Shown in pieces: positions 16,914 through 24,875 of a DNA stretch of 64,000 nucleotides. A program made the translations under genes and the position numbers. This stretch comes from Bacillus salipaludis (GTDB lineage Bacteria; Bacillota; Bacilli; Bacillales_B; DSM-18226). The notes under the pieces are model-generated. The model searched no databases and was not told where the DNA came from. It saw only the letters and a list, made by a program, of their open reading frames with translations. The stretch covers positions 434,001-498,000 of the forward strand of contig NZ_SMYO01000003.1 in assembly GCF_004358205.1 (NCBI RefSeq), given 5' to 3'. Numbering within the stretch: position 1 is the first letter of the stretch; every line of letters begins with the position of its first letter.

Positions 16914-18218
16914 TTACTTCGTCATCAAATCCAACCAATAACGATAGAAGTTCCTTTGATTCGCCTCAGTAAACTTATCATCAAAAGCAACACCTGGACC
17001 AGTAAAATCTTCAACAGGCTTTCTGTGCAAGCCCATGGTATAGTTAAAAGTAAGTTGTTTTACGAGTGGCATAGTTCCTGATGCTGCTGCTGTGATATCC
17101 GTGAATACCTCTGTATCATCCTGTTCAAAAATTCCAGATGGACTGAAGGTTAAAACAAATGACTCGCGGGAACGTCTTTTCCAATCCTCTGAAGCGTTCT
17201 TCTCTACCAAGAACCAGGTAATAACCTCCATCTTATCAACACCAACTGGTCTCCAAAGTCGAACAGATGTATTTGAAATTAACTGTCCTTTTACCTTGGT
17301 ATGCGAAATTAAGAATGAAAGGTTTGGAAAAATATTTCCAATCATATTTTTTAGATTAGATAATACTTCATACTGCTCTTCCGTCAAATTAGACTTATAC
17401 TCTTCTCTCAATTCCTCAGGAAAAGCAAAATCAGGATTCGGAGTACCAAGGTTTAAACCATGTCCATGATCAGTATAAATTTGGTATCCCTTTTTAGAAT
17501 AAGTCGCGCTTGGAACCATTCCTAGTTTTGCAATGGATCCATGTGTAACCATTGTGTGGTAGGAATCACCAACAAAGTTATCTGCTCCAATTTTCCAGTT
17601 TGAATGAATGATGAATCTTTGCGGCGGCCCCAATACTTCCATTTCTGCCCGACCCGCCAAAATATCCACATACCATTTAAACTCGCCTAAAAACTCCTCT
17701 AATGGTTCTGCCTCATCATTCCATGTTCCAAAAAGTAAACCTTTATAGGATTCAATTCTGATTTTATAAAGTCCAAGACGTGATTTATCTAAATCCTCAC
17801 CGTAAATATCTTTTTGCAGCGGCACGCCGACACAATCACCGTTATTTTTAAAATTAAAACCATGATACGGGCAGGTAAACATTGTCTTATTTCCGGCATC
17901 GGCACGGCAGAGCTTCATTCCGCGGTGTGTACACATATTATAGAGGCCGCGGATTTCTCCGTCAGCACCTCTTGAAATAATAACGGAATAACCGGCAACA
18001 TCTCTTGTGATGAAATCATTCTTTTTCGGAATTTCTGATTCATGACCAACGAACAACCAAGTTTTTAAAAAGACTTTTTTATGTTCAATATCATAAACAG
18101 TGGGATCCCCTAAAAGATAAGCTGGAATTGCGCCTATTTCGGGTTGTACAGATTCTTTTAAGTAGTCGATTGCTTCTTTTTGCGACATTTCTTCTAGATT
18201 CACGTTGGTTTTTAACAT
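16914..18218 (-). CDS. Aromatic-ring-hydroxylating dioxygenase, alpha subunit (Rieske)
   Basis: 434 aa from ATG at 18218, where GGGGG stands 9 bases away; the longer reading frame to 18254 lacks a site. The Rieske [2Fe-2S] ligands are Cys96, His98, Cys116 and His119 (CTH...CPYH, with 17 residues between). The mononuclear iron site is Asp218, His221, His226 (GDSYHTMVTH) and an Asp in EQDD near 367. All residues for cis-dihydroxylation are intact. No ferredoxin or reductase gene is present in the window, so electron transfer must come from elsewhere. Substrate unknown, probably an aromatic acid given the importers and absence of an aromatic hydrocarbon context. Confidence 0.92.
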   Translation of the reverse strand: MLKTNVNLEEMSQKEAIDYLKESVQPEIGAIPAYLLGDPTVYDIEHKKVFLKTWLFVGHESEIPKKNDFITRDVAGYSVIISRGADGEIRGLYNMCTHRGMKLCRADAGNKTMFTCPYHGFNFKNNGDCVGVPLQKDIYGEDLDKSRLGLYKIRIESYKGLLFGTWNDEAEPLEEFLGEFKWYVDILAGRAEMEVLGPPQRFIIHSNWKIGADNFVGDSYHTMVTHGSIAKLGMVPSATYSKKGYQIYTDHGHGLNLGTPNPDFAFPEELREEYKSNLTEEQYEVLSNLKNMIGNIFPNLSFLISHTKVKGQLISNTSVRLWRPVGVDKMEVITWFLVEKNASEDWKRRSRESFVLTFSPSGIFEQDDTEVFTDITAAASGTMPLVKQLTFNYTMGLHRKPVEDFTGPGVAFDDKFTEANQRNFYRYWLDLMTK

Positions 18219-18316
18219 CTGCTTATTCCCCCTAAGTATTAGATTTTCTTTCATAATGCAAGTTACCCGGCTTGCTATATTATATTAAAAGAACATCTCC
18301 TGCAAAAGTTTAGCAT

Positions 18317-19099
18317 TTATCCAACTAATATGGAGGCATCTTTATTTTTCAATGATGATAGGACACTTAATGCAGCTAAGTAGCTTGTTTTTGGATTATT
18401 CGGCATCGGATTGTTTTCCACCTGTAAGGATAACTTCCCAAAAGAGCCAGTTGCTTCTATTATATGATTATTTTTTTCTACTCCAGGATCGGAGATAATT
18501 TTTACACTCGTTTGCTTCGGTCCCAGACCTGCTAAAGATAAAATGATAGAAACATTAATATTTTTCGGGAATAATTCAATTGCGTCGGCAGCTGAACCTT
18601 CGAACATTACATGTTCACGATCAGTTGGTGCCCCTGGCAATGCTCGTGGAGGTTTTCTCGTAATAATGGAAACAGATTCAAGTTCCCCGATTGATTTTGC
18701 CGCTTTAAGAACATCCAACCCTCCTATCGCACCGGATGGTAAGTAAATTTTTGTTCCTTTTTCATGACATATTTTTTCAAGGCTCTGATAAAAATCAACA
18801 TCAGCTAGGGCTCCCACACTACTTAATACTAAGTCTTTTCCACTTTCAAGAGCAGATGCAGCAACGTCTTTTGCCACTTGGACGGTTGCTGCTTCAATGA
18901 TAACATCTACATTTGATTGTATAAGTGATTGCATCGATGAAAAACGTTCTGTACTGTATTGTTCAGCCAATTGCTTTGCAGATATTTCATTTCTTGTATA
19001 AAGTCCAACAATTTTAGAGTTTGGCAAAAGCCCTTCAATATTGATGCTCTGGAGGAGGAACTTTCCAATGTTTCCTCCTCCAATTAACCCAATTCTCAT
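18317..19099 (-). CDS. Aspartate-dehydrogenase-like NAD(P)-dependent oxidoreductase
   Basis: 260 aa. N-terminal Rossmann fold starts at once (RIGLIGGGNIGKFLL), followed by DVIIEAATVQVAKDVA and the DUF108 aspartate-dehydrogenase C-terminal domain (YLPSGAIGGLDVLKAA, then TRKPPRALPG). In NAD biosynthesis such enzymes make iminoaspartate, but here the gene lies inside a ring-degradation operon between an aldehyde dehydrogenase and the Rieske alpha gene. It more likely acts on a pathway intermediate, for example as an amino-acid or hydroxy-acid dehydrogenase. That role is inference. Confidence 0.72.
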   Translation of the reverse strand: MRIGLIGGGNIGKFLLQSINIEGLLPNSKIVGLYTRNEISAKQLAEQYSTERFSSMQSLIQSNVDVIIEAATVQVAKDVAASALESGKDLVLSSVGALADVDFYQSLEKICHEKGTKIYLPSGAIGGLDVLKAAKSIGELESVSIITRKPPRALPGAPTDREHVMFEGSAADAIELFPKNINVSIILSLAGLGPKQTSVKIISDPGVEKNNHIIEATGSFGKLSLQVENNPMPNNPKTSYLAALSVLSSLKNKDASILVG

Positions 19100-19114
19100 T
19101 TAATATTCCCCCTA

Positions 19115-20560
19115 TTAGTTCGCAAATCCGTATGAGTCTGCGAAATATTCCAAGCCGCAATGTCTTACTTCACGGGATAATCCGCTTTCTTTAAGGCCAG
19201 GGAAATCTAAATGAAGATCTTGGAAGATAGTATGGTTATTATGGAAAACTGCTCCTGCCTCTAACCGGTCTGCCAATGTCGCTGCCAACGCCTCGTCCTC
19301 TGTCCAAACAGATGCTCTTAAACCAAACTCACTATCGTTCGCTAGCCGGACTGCTTCATCTGCATTAGAGAAAGATAGTATTGGAATCACTGGGCCAAAT
19401 TGTTCGGCACGAACAATTTCACTTTGCTGGTCTACACCGGTAATAATAGTAGGTAAAATATAATAGCCTTGCTCCCAGGATTCCGGATCTAATTGAATCC
19501 CTCCGGTAATTACATTTGCACCCGATTCCTCAGCGCGTTTAATGAGACCTTTTACATAGTCATATTGCGATTTATTATTTAATGGACCCATTTCAACATC
19601 TGGTTGAATTCCATTTCCAACTCGAATATGGCTGAATTCCTTCTTTAATTTTTCAACAACTTCCTCATATCTGGATTCATGCACATAGATTCTTTTAATC
19701 GCTGAACATACTTGCCCTGCAGCACGTAAAACTCCAAAACGAAGGCGCTTAATGGCAGCTTCATCCAAATTAGCATCTGATAGAACAATCGCCGCATCAT
19801 TGCCGCCAAGTTCCATATAAAGTTTCTTAACCGTTCCTGAAGCAGCACGGATAATTTCTTTACCCGTCTCAGTACTTCCGACAAAAGCGATGGTACGAAC
19901 CCTAGGGTCGGTGCAAAGCGCATCTCCAATCACAGCGCCTGAGCCCGTTACGACATTGATGACACCCTCAGGAAAATAGGATGCGACTACTTTTAAGAAA
20001 GTCATGATCGTCAAAGGACAGCTCGTCGCTGGCTTCACAACCACTGTGTTTCCTGTTAAAACAGCTGGAATCACGCGTTTGAACGTAAGAATCATTGGCG
20101 AATTCCAAGGCGAAATGATGGCTGCCACTCCGCGTGGACGCTTGCGAACCTGTACCTTCTGATTCCCCGGTAAGCTTTCAGGTTTCCACCATTCTATTAA
20201 TTCTTCAGCACCTTGAATCATAATATCTGAACAGCGGAGCAAATCTTTTTTCGCTTCCACTAATGCTTTTCCATTCTCCCGAACAAGTAGTGAAACATTC
20301 TCTTCTACGATTGTTTTGATTTCTTCTGCCGCCATTTTCATGCGGTGTGCCCGATCCTCCAGTTCACTTTGAGACCAGCTTTCATATGCCTTAGCAGCAG
20401 TTTCTACCGCCAAATCGACTTCATTTTTCGAACAAATGGCCACCTCACCGACTACTTCATTATGATCGGCGGGATTGATGACATTAGCCGTTTTTTCAGC
20501 TTGAAACCATTTTCCGCCAATAAGATATTTGCCTGATACATATGGGTGTGTTGATATCAC
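19115..20560 (-). CDS. NAD(P)-dependent aldehyde dehydrogenase
   Basis: 481 aa ALDH superfamily. Catalytic Glu250 (MELGGND) and Cys285 (AGQVCSA). NAD-binding GSTETGKE near 229 and the PWNSP motif near 151. Close to the benzaldehyde/vanillin dehydrogenase group by general look. Lies 12 bp behind the ThDP enzyme gene. If that enzyme is a 2-oxo-acid decarboxylase, this protein would oxidise the released aldehyde to the acid. The pairing is inferred from order. Confidence 0.88.
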   Translation of the reverse strand: MISTHPYVSGKYLIGGKWFQAEKTANVINPADHNEVVGEVAICSKNEVDLAVETAAKAYESWSQSELEDRAHRMKMAAEEIKTIVEENVSLLVRENGKALVEAKKDLLRCSDIMIQGAEELIEWWKPESLPGNQKVQVRKRPRGVAAIISPWNSPMILTFKRVIPAVLTGNTVVVKPATSCPLTIMTFLKVVASYFPEGVINVVTGSGAVIGDALCTDPRVRTIAFVGSTETGKEIIRAASGTVKKLYMELGGNDAAIVLSDANLDEAAIKRLRFGVLRAAGQVCSAIKRIYVHESRYEEVVEKLKKEFSHIRVGNGIQPDVEMGPLNNKSQYDYVKGLIKRAEESGANVITGGIQLDPESWEQGYYILPTIITGVDQQSEIVRAEQFGPVIPILSFSNADEAVRLANDSEFGLRASVWTEDEALAATLADRLEAGAVFHNNHTIFQDLHLDFPGLKESGLSREVRHCGLEYFADSYGFAN

Positions 20561-20572
20561 GTCAATTCCTCC

Positions 20573-22264
20573 TTATAACTTTTTCGGTTTAAACGCTTCT
20601 GCTGCGCCTGGAGGTCCTCCAAATGGTTTTGCCATTGGGCCAACCGCTTCCATATCGACAACGATCATCGTAGGATTTTTTGTGTTTACCGCCTTTTCGA
20701 GCTCGGTTACAAATTCTGCCGGGGAACCGATTCGAGCAGCATCAAATCCCATTGATTGAGCTAATAACACAAAGTCAGGGCTCATTAGATCCACCGCAAC
20801 CTGACGTCCATAGGCATTACTTTGAATATTTCTAAGCACACCATATCCGGCATCATCAAATAGAACAACGATCATTGGCAGTTTTTCCTGAGCGGCAGTT
20901 GCCATTTCCCCAACATTGACCATAAAACCGCCATCTCCAGCCATGAGGACAACAGGGCGATTTTTATCGGCCATTTGAGCACCGATGGCAGTAGGCAGCC
21001 CCTGCCCTATTCCACCGCCTGATGCGTGAATCGATGTTCTTGGTTCATAAATTTCAAATAATCGGCTTCCCCAAACATTTGCCTGAACGGTAACATCCCG
21101 GACTAAAATAGTGTTTTGAGGCATTATTTTGCGCATTCCGTCAAGAATTTGTTCGTACGGACCAAGTGTTGCTCTTAACTGGGAACGTAATTCCTCCCGT
21201 ACAGACTGCACTTCGTCTAAATATGAAGGATCTGGATTAACTGCAGTTTTATCTACTCCCTGATTTAATGCCTGGAGAATATGCTTGGCATCCCCTACTA
21301 AACTATAAGTAGCTTCATAGTTTCGATTAACTGCATGAAAGTCCGCATCTATGGAAATATGTTCTGCTGGAACGGCGACCTTCCAGTTCGAGGTTTCGTT
21401 TCCTCTAAACCGAACACCAACACTAATTAATAAATCAGCGTCTTTTATTAAATTTTTAGTCAACTCATATGCTGCAAAATGGCCGATACATTGAGGATGA
21501 TCTTCCGGGATACTTCCTTTCCCAGATTGACTTGTAACCACTGCTGCACCAATTTTTTCAGCTAACTCTTGAACTTCTCTAGATGCACCTGATGTAATTA
21601 CACCTCCGCCTGCCCAAATAACCGGTCGTCGAGCATTCTTAATTTTCGTTACGACCTCTTCGGGAACGGATGGAATCGTTTGATTAGCAGAAGCAATTGT
21701 TTTAATTTCTTCCATTGAATGATTCGGTATAATGGCAGATTGAAAATCAATCGGAATTTCAAGTGTTACCGGGCCGGATGGATAAGCGAATGCTTCCTGA
21801 ATTGCTTGTCTAACAACCGCTGCTGCCTGCTCAGGTCTTCTCAAACGAAGCGCCTTCTTAGAAGCTCCTTCCATCATTGACAATTGATCTTTACATTCAT
21901 GGATGTAGCCTCTTCCTGTTCCTAGATAAGAAGATGCTACCTCACCTGTCAAATGAAGAACGGGAACTCCAGCTGCCCATGCTTCAATTAAAGAACCCGC
22001 AGCATTTCCTGCTCCTGTTCCGGTACTTGTAATTACCACTCCCAATTTTCCTGTGGCTCTAGCATATCCATCTGCCATATTGGCTGCACCGCTTTCACCA
22101 CGGGAACATACTAAGTGAATACTACCCTCGCGAAGAATCGCATCGTAGATTGGCATATTGTGAATGCTGACAATTCCAAACGCTACCTCCACACCAGCAC
22201 GTACAAGTTCTTTTACGACCGCATCTGCTGTAGTAAATTCCATTTGCTTTTGCTCACTCATCAT
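20573..22264 (-). CDS. Thiamine-diphosphate-dependent enzyme (acetolactate-synthase / benzoylformate-decarboxylase-like)
   Basis: 563 aa with the three ThDP-enzyme domains. The cofactor-activating Glu57 lies in RGESGAANMADGYARATG. The diphosphate motif runs from GDGGFMVNVGE to DDAGYG at about residues 440-470. The usual His before the catalytic Glu in acetolactate synthase (HEQ) is Gly here (RGE), and the substrate loop differs, so a decarboxylase or lyase on a larger 2-oxo acid is more likely than a biosynthetic AHAS; no small regulatory subunit is nearby. Within the catabolic operon, next to an ALDH and an SDR. Exact substrate unknown. Confidence 0.82.
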   Translation of the reverse strand: MMSEQKQMEFTTADAVVKELVRAGVEVAFGIVSIHNMPIYDAILREGSIHLVCSRGESGAANMADGYARATGKLGVVITSTGTGAGNAAGSLIEAWAAGVPVLHLTGEVASSYLGTGRGYIHECKDQLSMMEGASKKALRLRRPEQAAAVVRQAIQEAFAYPSGPVTLEIPIDFQSAIIPNHSMEEIKTIASANQTIPSVPEEVVTKIKNARRPVIWAGGGVITSGASREVQELAEKIGAAVVTSQSGKGSIPEDHPQCIGHFAAYELTKNLIKDADLLISVGVRFRGNETSNWKVAVPAEHISIDADFHAVNRNYEATYSLVGDAKHILQALNQGVDKTAVNPDPSYLDEVQSVREELRSQLRATLGPYEQILDGMRKIMPQNTILVRDVTVQANVWGSRLFEIYEPRTSIHASGGGIGQGLPTAIGAQMADKNRPVVLMAGDGGFMVNVGEMATAAQEKLPMIVVLFDDAGYGVLRNIQSNAYGRQVAVDLMSPDFVLLAQSMGFDAARIGSPAEFVTELEKAVNTKNPTMIVVDMEAVGPMAKPFGGPPGAAEAFKPKKL

Positions 22265-22285
22265 TTATTCCGCCTTTATCTAATA

Positions 22286-23080
22286 TTAAAGCGCTTTCCC
22301 CAACGCTCCAGCTGTTTCAATTGTTGAACCCGCTACATAACTTGCCTTGTTTGAAGCAAGGAATAAAATTACACTTGCAACTTCTTCAGCTTCCCCTACT
22401 CTTCCTAACGGGATATTTCTCTTTTTCGCTAAGTCCGCATAATAATCTTCTGCTTTCATGTCGGGAGCATTTTTCATTCTTCTTCGCTCCCATTGATCCG
22501 TACGAATTAAACCAAGACTCACTGAGTTGACTAAGATATTATCTGCAGCCAGTTCTTGAGATAAGGTTTTACTTAAGTTTAAGAGACCAGCTCTTGTTGC
22601 CGCAGTCGCAACCATATGTCTTTCCGGTTCTTTCGCTAATGTGGCATTGATATTAATGATTCTGCCTCCACCTTGCTTTACCAAATATGGATGAACTGCT
22701 TTTACTGCATAAATGATGGCAAAATATTTTAATTGAATTTGCTGCTCCCATTGCTCATCAGTGACATCGAAGAAATGTCCCATGACGCTTTGGCCTGCTG
22801 CATTTACAAGTATATCAATACCGCCAAAAAATGTTGCTGTACCTTCGATAAAATGCTTAACTTCTTCTTTATTTGTTACGTCACAGGTAGCGGAATAAAT
22901 GGATTCTGCCGACCCAAACTTTAACAGGTGATCGTATGCTTTTTCTTTACGCTCTGCATTTCTGCCGCAAACCGCAACTTTGGCACCTTCTTGTAAAAAC
23001 ATTTCTGCTGTTTTTAACCCAACACCAGATGTTCCCCCCATTATCACCGCTACCTTGCCCTTTAATCCTAAATCCATCAT
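22286..23080 (-). CDS. SDR-fold protein with substituted catalytic tetrad
   Basis: 264 aa. The coenzyme site is kept (GGTSGVG at 15-21, CGRNAERK, NAAG). At the catalytic positions, however, the Ser-Tyr-x-x-x-Lys pattern is replaced: Ala146 (IININATLA), Thr159 and Arg163 (TAATRAG). The structural Asn of the NLKG-type motif is also absent (QIQLKYF). The rest aligns well with classical SDRs (LSKTLSQELAADNILVNSV, SLGLIRT). It could be a non-classical dehydrogenase, isomerase or dehydratase. Same operon, 21 bp before the ThDP gene. Confidence 0.75.
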   Translation of the reverse strand: MMDLGLKGKVAVIMGGTSGVGLKTAEMFLQEGAKVAVCGRNAERKEKAYDHLLKFGSAESIYSATCDVTNKEEVKHFIEGTATFFGGIDILVNAAGQSVMGHFFDVTDEQWEQQIQLKYFAIIYAVKAVHPYLVKQGGGRIININATLAKEPERHMVATAATRAGLLNLSKTLSQELAADNILVNSVSLGLIRTDQWERRRMKNAPDMKAEDYYADLAKKRNIPLGRVGEAEEVASVILFLASNKASYVAGSTIETAGALGKAL

Positions 23081-23102
23081 GACACCCCTTTTACTAAAGC
23101 CT

Positions 23103-24017
23103 TTAAACTTGCGTATCTACAACTGCCCAGCCAGGATCAGGAATGCCTGCCATAGCTTTGCGAGCTTCCGGTTTTGGAGGGCCGGCAATACCCCATTGAT
23201 CCATCAGGTGCGGAACACGTTTCCAGACACGCGCTCTCCATTCTGATTCATCTTCAATTGTTTCTAAATAACAGGTATATTCCATTACAAACTTTCCTGG
23301 GTCTTGGAAGTAGCAAAAAACATTATCTCCAGGACCATGACGGCCAGGACCCCAAAGTTCTTGGTAACCCGCTTTTCTAACGTTTGAAATTCCTCTCATA
23401 ACCTCATCCACAGTATCGACTTCATAGGCGATATGATTTACAGAGGCATGTTGATCTTGGTTAAAGGCAATCGAATGATGTTTTCTGTTACAGCGAAGGA
23501 AGGACATTTGATGCTCGCTCCAGTCCGTAACCTTAAATCCTAAAACATCTGTATAAAATGCTGTAATCATATCAAGATCTTTCGTGTTCATAACGACATG
23601 GTTCAGTTTTACCGGGTCAACATTTTTCTTATTCCAAATCGAGGTATGAATTTCTACCCACGCGGATAATTCAATACAACGATTCTCCGGGTCAAGAAAA
23701 CGCAGCCCATAACCTTTACCTTCTTCATCCAAATATCCCGGTTTCGCAACAATCCTAACACCTTTTGAAGCTAGCGTCTCTGCCGCTTGGTCCACCGCGT
23801 TCTTATCAACCATCCCAAAAGCAATATGATGGAGTCCTCTTTTTTCACCTGCGTGAAGACTTAATATATGATTTTCAGGGCCGGCCCCGCGAAAATAAAC
23901 CGTATTCTCATCCTGTGCTACTTTATCGAGACCCCAGATTTTTTCATAAAAATCGGCCTGTTCCTGAAGTACCGGTGTAATTAATCCTATATGCCTTAAA
24001 TGTGTGATTCCTAACAT
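23103..24017 (-). CDS. Type I extradiol ring-cleavage dioxygenase (two-domain VOC)
   Basis: 304 aa, two VOC modules as in catechol 2,3-dioxygenase and BphC. Iron ligands in the C-terminal module: His140 (LNHVVMN), His195 (VNHIAYEV) and Glu246 (FVMEYTCY). The second-shell catalytic His180/181 (RKHHSIAFN) and Tyr236 (CYFQDP) fall at the same spacing as in BphC. So it should be an active meta-cleavage enzyme, opening the catechol made by the dihydrodiol dehydrogenase. The C-terminal 50 residues extend past the fold (MDQWGIAGPPKPEARKAMAG). Confidence 0.88.
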   Translation of the reverse strand: MLGITHLRHIGLITPVLQEQADFYEKIWGLDKVAQDENTVYFRGAGPENHILSLHAGEKRGLHHIAFGMVDKNAVDQAAETLASKGVRIVAKPGYLDEEGKGYGLRFLDPENRCIELSAWVEIHTSIWNKKNVDPVKLNHVVMNTKDLDMITAFYTDVLGFKVTDWSEHQMSFLRCNRKHHSIAFNQDQHASVNHIAYEVDTVDEVMRGISNVRKAGYQELWGPGRHGPGDNVFCYFQDPGKFVMEYTCYLETIEDESEWRARVWKRVPHLMDQWGIAGPPKPEARKAMAGIPDPGWAVVDTQV

Positions 24018-24072
24018 GATGCCACCTCCACTATTCCTCTGCTTTTCCCTATTCTATATGTTTATAAAGTAG

Positions 24073-24114
24073 ACAAGGATGATCCCGCATGTTAATAAAG
24101 AGGACCATCCCTGT
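24073..24114 (-). other. Intercistronic stem-loop between cupin and extradiol genes
   Basis: Arms ACAAGGATGATCC (24073-24085) and GGACCATCCCTGT (24102-24114) pair over 13 bp with two G-U-type mismatches and a 16-base loop. No T-run follows on the minus strand, so it is more likely an mRNA-processing or stability element than a terminator. It lies in the longest gap of the operon. Confidence 0.45.
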
Positions 24115-24177
24115 CGAACGAAAATTTCTACCAATCAGGGAGTATGTTTAAGCTTTGAAACAACTGCCCATTTTTCA

Positions 24178-24714
24178 TTATTTTGCGTTAATGATTGCTT
24201 CTCTTTCCTTTGCACGCTTAATTCGAAGTTCCTCTAACGCACTACCTTTTGGATACGTAGGAAGATTTGGCTTAACAGCACCCAGCATAACAAGCATCAA
24301 TGCTTCTTCATCGCTGTCGTTTCGAAGTCCGCGGTATACCCCAGGAGGTGAGCTGATGCAATCCCTTTCATTTAAAACGATTTCATGAACTTCATCGCTG
24401 CCTTCTTCTTGAATTAGAGCAGTGATGCTTCCTTTAATTACAAAGAAAACTTCTTCAACATCGTCATGTAAGTGAAGCGGGCCTTGGCACCCTGCAGGTA
24501 AAACCATTGTGCTCAAAGTAAAGTGTTCAGCCTGGATTACATTTGCATCATTGTTAGCTGTAGCACCACGGCCGATGTATCTCATTTGCGCTCTCTTGTA
24601 AGATGGGTCAACTTCTTCTTGGAATTTTAAAACGTTCCAATCTAGCGTACGATCTTTTAATCTCGCAACATATTTTTTTTCGAACCCAGCTAAATCAAAT
24701 TTTTCAGTAGACAT
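24178..24714 (-). CDS. Cupin-domain protein
   Basis: 178 aa from ATG at 24714; an upstream in-frame ATG overlaps the GAGGAG ribosome site. Single cupin barrel with PLHLHDDVEEVFFVIKG (metal-binding HxH-x4-E near residues 88-98) and the second motif around PPGVYRGLRND. Its second motif lacks the expected His (GVYRG), so the metal site may have three ligands. First gene after the island's main promoter. Could be a dioxygenase, isomerase or ligand-binding accessory; function not known. Confidence 0.75.
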   Translation of the reverse strand: MSTEKFDLAGFEKKYVARLKDRTLDWNVLKFQEEVDPSYKRAQMRYIGRGATANNDANVIQAEHFTLSTMVLPAGCQGPLHLHDDVEEVFFVIKGSITALIQEEGSDEVHEIVLNERDCISSPPGVYRGLRNDSDEEALMLVMLGAVKPNLPTYPKGSALEELRIKRAKEREAIINAK

Positions 24715-24736
24715 TTTTACAACACTCCTCATTTAT

Positions 24737-24760
24737 GTTTTATATTTGAAACATTGTTTT
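24737..24760. promoter_or_regulatory. Downstream operator of the cupin/Rieske operon
   Basis: GTTTT-N6-GAAAC-N3-GTTTT. It begins 12 bp downstream of the -10 box of the 24773-24801 promoter, where a bound protein would block initiation or elongation. Same layout as 26279-26302 and 28158-28181. Confidence 0.7.
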
Positions 24761-24772
24761 CTTTGTAATCTA

Positions 24773-24801
24773 ATATTAAATCCCAACACTATAATTGTCA
24801 A
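24773..24801 (-). promoter_or_regulatory. Sigma-A promoter of the aromatic operon
   Basis: Minus strand TTGACA (24801-24796), 17-bp spacer, TAATAT (24778-24773). The -35 lies within a perfect 17-bp palindrome (24790-24806). Start site expected near 24766. Confidence 0.78.
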
Positions 24802-24837
24802 TTATAAATATTGAGAAATTTTTAAATATAAAAATAT

Positions 24838-24853
24838 GTTTTATATAGGTAAC
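24838..24853. promoter_or_regulatory. Upstream operator of the cupin/Rieske operon
   Basis: GTTTTATATAGGTAAC, a degenerate copy of the palindrome at 26380-26395, separated from the -35 box by exactly 36 bp, as for the other two clear promoters of the island. Confidence 0.6.
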
Positions 24854-24875
24854 ATATAGCATAAAATTCGAAAAT

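Noticed and set aside
20573..22264. ThDP enzyme read as biosynthetic acetolactate synthase (ilvB)
   Set aside because: No ilvH or other branched-chain biosynthesis genes adjoin it, the residues around the catalytic Glu differ (RGE instead of HEQ), and it lies in a catabolic operon.
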